Part shown: piece after piece, positions 56,845 through 64,000 of the stretch
Layout of the letters: the number at the start of each line of letters is the position of its first letter
Numbering within the stretch: the stretch's first letter is position 1
NCBI RefSeq assembly: GCF_034140825.1
Contig: NC_089037.1
Location: 6,460,001-6,524,000, forward strand
Direction of reading: 5' to 3'
DNA: 64,000 bases
From: Oryza sativa Japonica Group
Lineage: Eukaryota; Streptophyta; Magnoliopsida; Poales; Poaceae
Program-made: the position numbers and the translations under genes
Notes under the pieces: model-generated
What the model was told of the DNA's origin: nothing
Seen by the model: only the letters and a program-made list of their open reading frames with translations
Database searches by the model: none

Positions 56845-59800
56845 TCATGAAATGCCTCTGGATGTTCTCGAAGGGGGCCTGCCAATCTCTGATGTCGAAG
56901 AGGAATGTGCTTCTTCGTATCTTTGAATTTCCTGCATGCAATTCACAAAAGTTACATAGCGGTTTTCCTATCAAAGAATAAGCATCTTAGTGGCAACCTT
57001 TGTTTGACTAAGTTATGAAGGTTTGCAGTGAGAAACTATGGTACACAATCAAAGAAGCCATTCAAGAGCAACTTTTCCTAGTTGCAGTTGGCAGATTTCT
57101 GAAAACAGTCAGGTTTCTGGGAAATAACATTTTAGTAGCAAATCAAAGGGACTAACAAATGTGTTACAAGATTAAATTATGATGCGATGATGATTCAGGT
57201 AGACCTACAGTTGATACGGGAGACATCAGATATTTAATATATCTGCAAAGAGAAGGATTTACAACTTAACACGAAGAAACTCTCACAACCAATTGTAGAT
57301 GAAAGGATTAAAGACCACCCCCCCCCATCCCCCCCCCCCCAAAAAAAAAAAAAGAAGAAGAAGAAGAAGAAGTGTTCAACACCAAGAAAACACAGATCTT
57401 AGTTGCATAGGTAAGCTAAGGAACCATTTTCAGTACGCAACTAAAAACCTAGTTACACTTTAATGGGGGAAGCAACTACGTATAGGTATACAATATAATC
57501 AGATATATGTTAATGGCTTAATGCAAGAGAAACATTACCTGTGATAATACTATAGCTGAAGCAGATTTTTGGGATTGCAGTTGATTCTTTAGATGAACTC
57601 TGTGCTGCTGCTGCATGCTCTCAAACTGGTGGAGCCGGGATGGGAAATTGATTGCATTGTAGCTCTGAGTGTCGTGATTTCGATTACCATCTTCTGTCAC
57701 TTGTAGAATCTGAGAGTATGGATTTGTTGAAGATGTGCGTTTCAAATTTTCACTGAAAGGCACAGTCTTCAGCCGAGTTCTCAAGATCTTGAAGGCTGCA
57801 CTTTGCTGCACAAACACATAAAGCTTAGTCATTCAATTCTAGAACTACTTAGAAAAATGACTATTGAAAACTTCCCGTAGTCTGTAAATAACATGAGGGA
57901 CACATAAGGTTTACAAAAGCTCAACCTTTCCTACAGAATCTGGTGAAAATGTCATGTTTGGCTTGAAGAATGAGACGATGAATTGATAATCAATACCTCA
58001 GAACTTGAAACCGCAAGTTTACTTATGTGGGGAAATGAGGAAATGGATTGTCTCACCAAAATCATCAATGGACATGTGAACCAACGCATACTAGCGTAGT
58101 TGGGCTCCTCACTTCGAACAGCATATGCAGGCCGAAAAGCATGATGCTAGAATAACGGAGGGGAAAAGGGAAAGGTAATGGTTATGTTAGCAACAGAGCG
58201 CCATGCATGCTGCAGAGAACAGAGGTGGTGCTGGTGATTGGCGAACAAAAGGACGGCAGCGAAGAATGGACATAGCCAGGTGGGCCAAGCAAGCTCAGTC
58301 TCTCACCATGCTTTGTACAATGGTTTTTGCCCTCTGGAAGAGAAGAGGTGATCAGGTGGGGTAGCCCAGCTCAGCCTATCACTATAAATAGCTGGCCACC
58401 TCTCTCTGTCCCCATGCCGTTTGTTTCTCACAGGCTTCTCCCCACATCATCGGCCACCTCGACATCTCCCTATCAGCTTTATCCTGTTGGCCAACCAGAC
58501 CGTGACCATGCCACATCAATAGGAGGTGGAGATGGCCTCAGCAAGCTTCCCAGAGAAGCTATTTGCAACTGCAGGGAGGAGCAGCAAAAGTAGCAACAAC
58601 AGAATGAAATAGGTTGAGGAAGGAGAAGCGGCAGAGAGTTATCGACAACAGCGAATGTCAAGCAGACGGCTTCAGCATCAGCTTTTATTGATCAGCAACT
58701 GCCATCCTAGTCAAAACTGAAAGGACTAAGTAGCTGCCAAGTCGCTTCTCACGGAACTAGGCTAAAGCTTACAACTTAATAATAGGTCATCAGACACCTA
58801 TGTTAACATCAGATTGCCACATCAACCAGATACTTTGCTTACTTTAAGTAAGCTAAAACAGTTCTAACTAGTCCATGTTAGGCATAACTTAAGCATATTC
58901 CTGCATCCAACCTAACAATCTAACACACGAGAATTTCCTTCTCTATGTGTATCAAGTGTTCCGCTTCTCAGTTTGGAAACAGAATATGCATGAAACTATC
59001 AAAGCAAGACCGTAGGGTCACAAAAAATGAGATATCAAACATACCTGAGGCAGTAGCATCAGGAGACCATAAAGTGTTTTGAGAAGCCAGGTATGTTTTC
59101 CAGGCTCAAGAAGCTGCAAATTTTATTAAACAAATCATTGGAGTACCATATCATAGAATAGTATCATCAGAACATTCAATTCTCCATACTGCTATACGCC
59201 TATACCACAAGTAAGATAACAAGAACAGTGCCCATGTCACCAAAGATTCATAAACTACTACTGACACAGTGTCAGTGTGACACATCACATAAACTGAATA
59301 ACACATACATATGGGCTTTACAGCATTTGTACTGAATGTGGAAGCATTAGGAGATATCAAAAAGTTTAAATAAAATGCAAACCAAAAAACAACTACTCCC
59401 TCCGTCCCAAAATATAACAACTTTTAGCCCTCAGGATTTGTCCCAAAATATAACAACTTCTCCAACACTCTTTCCAACCAATCACAACCCTCCACCATTC
59501 ACTTTTCCCACCTACCTCCACTACTCATCCAATCACAACCCTCCACCACTCACTTCTACCTACTTTCTTAATAACCGTGTCCAACTCTAAAACTTCTTAT
59601 ATTCTGGGACGGAGGAAGTAGTTTCATATCAACCGAATGAAACAAAGATGAGGTATTATTGGAAAATGGAGCTCTACCTGCAAACGTAAGTAAGCAAATA
59701 CAGGAGTCTCTAAAAGACGGATTAATTTGTCTAGTTGCACGAGAAACTTCACATTTATATCTTCCTCTCCCAAAGACTGGATAACAGAAATTGCATGATT

Positions 59801-62800
59801 GTATGCCTACACATGTTGGAAAAGAACATCCAAAGATCAGTGCCCAAGTAAGAAACACAAACTGCAAAAGTTAGAAGTTGGTCATTACCTGCGCAAGTAG
59901 ACACAAGCTTATTGTAGCCATCGGAGAGTGACACCAAGAAGCGTATAAAGATTGAAATAAGTCCTTGCCACAAGAATCAACCAATGTTTTCTTAAGAAGA
60001 GAACGCAGCTCAGCAAGTTCGGTTGATGTGAGCAAAATTAAATTCAAGGCCTACAAGAAATTTAACAGTTACGGAATGTCTACAGTTAAATTAGGCAGTA
60101 GTATAGTGTTGCAACAGTGGGGGATACCTGAACCATGGTGGATGCAAATTCAAGGTCACCTTCGGTCTCAAGAATAGTAGAGAACTCTCGATAAACTTTT
60201 TCAGCACCCAAAAGAATACAAAGTCGACGAACTATCAATGCGCCACGTCTGTATAAGTATGTCATAAACCATTGTTTGGTAAGCAATTTATGTAATAGTG
60301 AACTGTGTAACCCTAAAAGTAGGACTAATAACAAAGAAACATATACTATGTAATCAACTTTTGAGTGGGGAAATGTGCATACTTCTCCAGTAGAACATGA
60401 TTGTTGTGAAAAGTGTGGATTAAGTAGGATACAAGATGATGAAAGTGATGAGACTCTTCAGCTATGCGCGCATGAACTTCCAACACTAATAGAACAACCT
60501 GCACATGAAAAAATGTGATGACAATAGCCAAGCTCTCTGATACGGTACAACAAATTTATTGAATTAGCAAAATATTAATGGTCAATAACCCTATAAAGCC
60601 ATCAGCCCATCAGTCATTTATTGAACTATGATGCAAAGGGTTAGCATGATTTTTCCTTTTTGGTGGCAGTGGTGGTTGGGGGGATGTGAAGGTTATTTAT
60701 AGCTATCATATAATTGTGTCAAGCCCAGGTGACAATGGAGAAGTAGACTTTATTAAGATTTATGAAACAAAGGATATTACAAATCCAATGGCAAGAACAG
60801 CAGGTGTTTTTCTTTTTGGAAGGGAAACAACAGCAAATCTATCCTTGCCAACAGCAAGCGAAAATGGATTCAATCATTGCCAACGCCAACACTGAAAAGC
60901 ATCCCATTATGGTTTCTATACTGCAAGCGCAATCATGTCTGTGTAATTGTATATGTTTTGGAAAGCCAAACACTCAGATGGCTGATATAGGGCCATGAGG
61001 GTTACTTATAAAAAAACATTTGAAGGGATGAAGTAACCCCTTGGTATATTATCCATGGAAGAAAGAATAGGCCCACGATGCACTAAATTTGCACCAAGTC
61101 AAAAAATAAATTAGCACACACTGTTCTCACTAAGTTAAACCTTCATTGATTTTATTTCAAGACTTGGTCACAGATCATTTGTATAACAAATAAAGCAATT
61201 AATCAGCTGCTCACAGAAAGTTGTAATGAAAAGGTGCAGTTTCAAAGGCTTTGTAAGAGAGCTCACCGCATCTGAAGGATCAGAGAGTGCATTTAGGAGT
61301 GGATCGAAGATGTCATTCAAGTATGCCAAGAACTGTTACACAAGAAAAAAATATTAACATAAACCATCCAATAATGAATTTGAACTGTGTGTACCACATG
61401 TCCATGTTAGAGGGGGATTCCTTTGGGACTTTCAGGAGAGAGTTTAAATTGAGCTAAATCCTAAGGGTCTGAAGAAAAACCTCCCACAGTCCATAAAAAA
61501 TTAAATGTGAACAAATTATGCAGGTACAGCTTGTTAAAATATATGTTGTGTAGCCCCAAAAAGCATCATAGTTGAGCACCTCAGCACGATATCGAACTAA
61601 GAGAGTGGAAAACCAATGCAATGACTCAATCCGGGTAGCCTCGTGTTCACTATTCAATTCCCTGAAATTGAAATTGAAAAAGGCTCGGTGTTATTTCACA
61701 AATGCCATGTTACAAGTGACTGCACATATTTTTAACTCTTGATCCATGAATATAGATACATCGGCATGAAACCAAATTTCCTATGCAAGTGGTTTAGTAG
61801 AGAACCTCTTTGCAATTGAGAGAATGGCTCCAATATCAAATCCTTCAGTTGGATCAGCTTTTATAGCACAAAGTTCCTCATTAGTTTCACGCGCAACCTA
61901 GCCAACAAAAAGTAAATAAAGATTAAAGAAATGACTTCCGACAGACAAGCAGGCTACATCTTCAAGAATTGTCTGTGTCCAAAGAAGAGAGGGAATTACC
62001 ACTCTGATCTTCTCCTCTTGATCAGAAATACAGGGCAAGATGGCTCCCAAAATATCTGCATAGTAAGGAACAAGTTGTTCCCCACCAAGCTTGACAAACT
62101 CGTTAATCTGCAGAATGTGACAAAATATTACTCAGGTGTATCAAAGTAGACTAAATATTTTAGATTTCGATATCAAAATTAACAAAAGAAAACATAGAAG
62201 ACAAAAGAAATACCCATGTGATAGACGTCAACCGAGTGAATTCATCAGAAGAACCAGCTCTCCGAACAAGTATTTCAGCCATACGACCATAATCTACATT
62301 CTTTTCATTTAAGGTTGCAAATCAGCATTGGAAGCATACCCAAAAAATGAAAAATGTAATTTTGTGGTATAAATGAAGACAAAGTTATTAAAGGGATATT
62401 CATCGGGCAAGATACATATGTTGCATTGCATCTCACTGTTCAGTGACTGATACAGATAGACAAGCAATTTCAATGAGGATGGACTTACTGGTGAATTTTT
62501 AATTTCCTGCAGAAACTCAGAAAGTGCTGCATCTGCTTGCTGCCTAATCTCATGGCTGGAATCACTCAGCATATTAAATAAACCTGCAGGGGTGACAAAT
62601 AAAAGGTTGCTGAACTGTCAACGTAATAAGTAATATACTTGAAAAGTAAGAGAGGCATTACCATCAAGAAAATCAGGAAGGAAACCAAGCATGTCAATAT
62701 CAGGCACACTGTCTAACACTGTTATCCACCCCACCAAAAATTGTCTCACATAAGGATTCAACACATTCATGCGCTCCCTCAAGAGTGGTATAAATTCTTC

Positions 62801-63950
62801 TATGCTAAATAGCAAAATTAAGATACAGGAACTATCAGAAATCGATACTAGATTAAGTTGTGCATGATATTGAGATTGAAAAAGGACATCACATATGTAG
62901 CATACCTGAACTGGTCACTCTCAGTTACTATATCCTGGTTTATAAATTACAAACAATGTTTATCAGGGCTAATCAAGGATGCAATACGTACAGGATGTAT
63001 CAGTTGCCCAAACGATCGTACCTTGACAAGCCTGTCAAGAAGATGAGCAGCACTCTGCACGTTAGCATCAGAGTCTGCAGAAAGCTTGCATAATGCATCA
63101 AAAATTTTGTTGAAGTAGATGATGAAATCCCCTCTTACCACCTACAATAAAGAAAAGATTAATGCAGCAAAGCAAACGCATAATTCATGTACCATTACTT
63201 GACAAAATGTTTACCTTTGCTATGTTGTATAGTGCTTCACACGCATAGTAGCGAACTCTACTGTCTTGGTCCAGGAAGGAGGTAAGCACAGGAGGCACAA
63301 TTTGCTGGAAGAATAGAGCAAAAAAGTTTAATGCAACCAAAATGACACTTGATAGAACACACCATTAATGAAGACCTGAAACGCAGTCCATCATAGCCCT
63401 AACTTAACAGGATAGATGTCTCAAGTAAATACTATAACATACAAAAGTAAACAATTTAGACTTAGATTAATCCATGGACAAGATTATATGGTGTGTTGAA
63501 AACTGGTAGGTTTTACCATCAGGAAAGAAAACTACAGCTATTTTTTGTCCAGTTAGCAGTACAACCAAACACTGCTTAAAATTTAATACTAAATCCCAAG
63601 CACTGAGTTCAGCATACACAGAATAGCAATTTGATTAAATTAGAGAAATCAACGGGGATATAAGACCAGTAAAGAGCTAACAGACCTCCAAATGTTGAGC
63701 AGCCTCACTGGTGAGTCCAACCGTGACTGCTGCAAGACCAATCAATCCGCCCTGCTAACAAAAAAGCGCCACAGAACTTCAACAAATCTGATCCCCAATA
63801 GCAGGGAATATGAAGATGACGGCGATGTAAGCAAACCTTCCGATGGTTCGCTTGGGGCGACATGGTGAAATCGTTGGTGAGCAGAGCGATCACTGCTGAT
63901 ATCTTGTCATGTTCTCCCGACGTCGCCAGCTGCTTCACGATCCCCTCAAT
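56845..63950 (-). CDS. VAC14: VAC14 homologue (PIKfyve complex scaffold), 5' end outside the window
   Basis: Nineteen minus-strand exons join in frame to 680 residues: 63837-63950, 63686-63751, 63215-63304, 63022-63141, 62906-62934, 62662-62804, 62489-62583, 62214-62300, 62000-62107, 61806-61897, 61580-61661, 61267-61332, 60383-60498, 60128-60248, 59889-60050, 59678-59806, 59045-59113, 57539-57805 and 56845-56931. Only the first exon (about 30 residues) is missing, beyond 64000. VAC14 is a HEAT-repeat scaffold that holds the FAB1/PIKfyve kinase and the FIG4 phosphatase at endosomes and vacuoles, controlling PI(3,5)P2. Visible landmarks are HEAT-like helices ([20 protein letters not shown]), the conserved [19 protein letters not shown], and the C-terminal FIG4-binding region ([15 protein letters not shown] to [16 protein letters not shown]). 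The tail is Ser/Arg-rich ([11 protein letters not shown]). One exon has only 29 nt. The acceptor at 62301 (GAAAAG) was chosen to keep frame and the [11 protein letters not shown] block. Confidence 0.92.
57317..57372. repeat. poly-C / poly-A / (GAA)n simple repeat in VAC14 intron
   Basis: A C-rich run is followed by about thirteen A and then seven GAA/AAG triplets. It lies in the last intron. Confidence 0.9.
58250..58700 (+). promoter_or_regulatory. possible antisense core promoter inside a VAC14 intron
   Basis: CACTATAAATAGC at 58380-58392 is a textbook plant TATA box on the strand opposite to VAC14, inside its 1.2-kb penultimate intron. CT-rich leader-like sequence follows (CCACCTCTCTCTGTCCCC). 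An 88-codon frame spans 58327-58593 but begins upstream of the TATA box and has no known domain. It may mark a nested non-coding or small-peptide transcript, or be chance. Confidence 0.25.
59396..59618. mobile_element. Stowaway MITE in VAC14 intron
   Basis: It starts CTCCCTCCGTCCCAAAATAT and ends ATATTCTGGGACGGAGGAAG, flanked by TA at 59394-59395 and 59619-59620. It lies in the intron between exons 59045-59113 and 59678-59806. The interior has duplicated CCAATCACAACCCTCCACCA blocks. Confidence 0.9.
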
Positions 63951-64000
63951 CTATACACAAACAGCCCACCACGAACAAAAACAATTCCAGCTCAAATCCA

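Overview
The window is nuclear DNA of a grass, almost certainly rice (Oryza sativa). Its genes have GT-AG introns, very GC-rich 5' exons and AT-rich introns. Between them lie rice-type transposons: Stowaway and Tourist-like MITEs, Mutator-like elements, a Helitron, LINEs and a solo LTR. The encoded cytosolic glutamine synthetase looks like rice GS1;1, which would place the window on the long arm of chromosome 2. That placement is from memory and was not searched.

Seven protein-coding loci can be supported by joining exons by eye. They are: a caleosin/peroxygenase (+, 5818-7973); a plastid-type DnaJ/Hsp40 with a C-terminal membrane segment (+, 9422-14167); a small cysteine-rich secretory-pathway protein (+, 15929-17958); an atypical LRR receptor-like kinase of the RLK902/RKL1/MARK type (+, 22605-25716); an intronless CYP94-type P450 (-, 31894-33465); a CAD-like alcohol dehydrogenase (+, 41146-43517); and cytosolic glutamine synthetase (-, 46278-50135). 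An eighth, VAC14 (-, 56845-63950), runs off the right edge and lacks only its first coding exon. All joined frames close without internal stops.

The spaces between genes are a layered record of transposition. 0.4-2.4 kb is a Helitron in minus orientation with internal tandem arrays. 4.0-5.0 kb is a foldback Mutator-like element with a perfect 9-bp target duplication. 14.6-15.4 kb is a GATACC-rich element between 14-bp direct repeats. 18.1-19.3 kb is a long inverted repeat. 20.2-21.2 kb is a PIF/Tourist-like element carrying a 31-bp minisatellite. 30.1-30.9 kb is a hairpin MITE cluster. 34.4-40.6 kb is GATACC-rich DNA split by a truncated LINE (16-bp duplication) and by a 3.8-kb solo LTR (5-bp duplication). 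44.1-45.8 kb is a LINE-derived insertion just downstream of the CAD gene. 54.0-55.8 kb looks like a Pack-MULE that captured part of a NAC transcription-factor gene, intron included.

The genes do not form an operon or an obvious pathway. The order DnaJ - RLK902-like kinase - GS1 does match, as I recall, the adjacent Arabidopsis genes At3g17820 (GLN1;3), At3g17830 (DnaJ) and At3g17840 (RLK902), and the pair At1g48470 (GLN1;5)/At1g48480 (RKL1). The window therefore appears to keep an ancient linkage, loosened in rice by a P450, a CAD and retroelements. I saw no tRNA, rRNA, CRISPR or prokaryotic feature.
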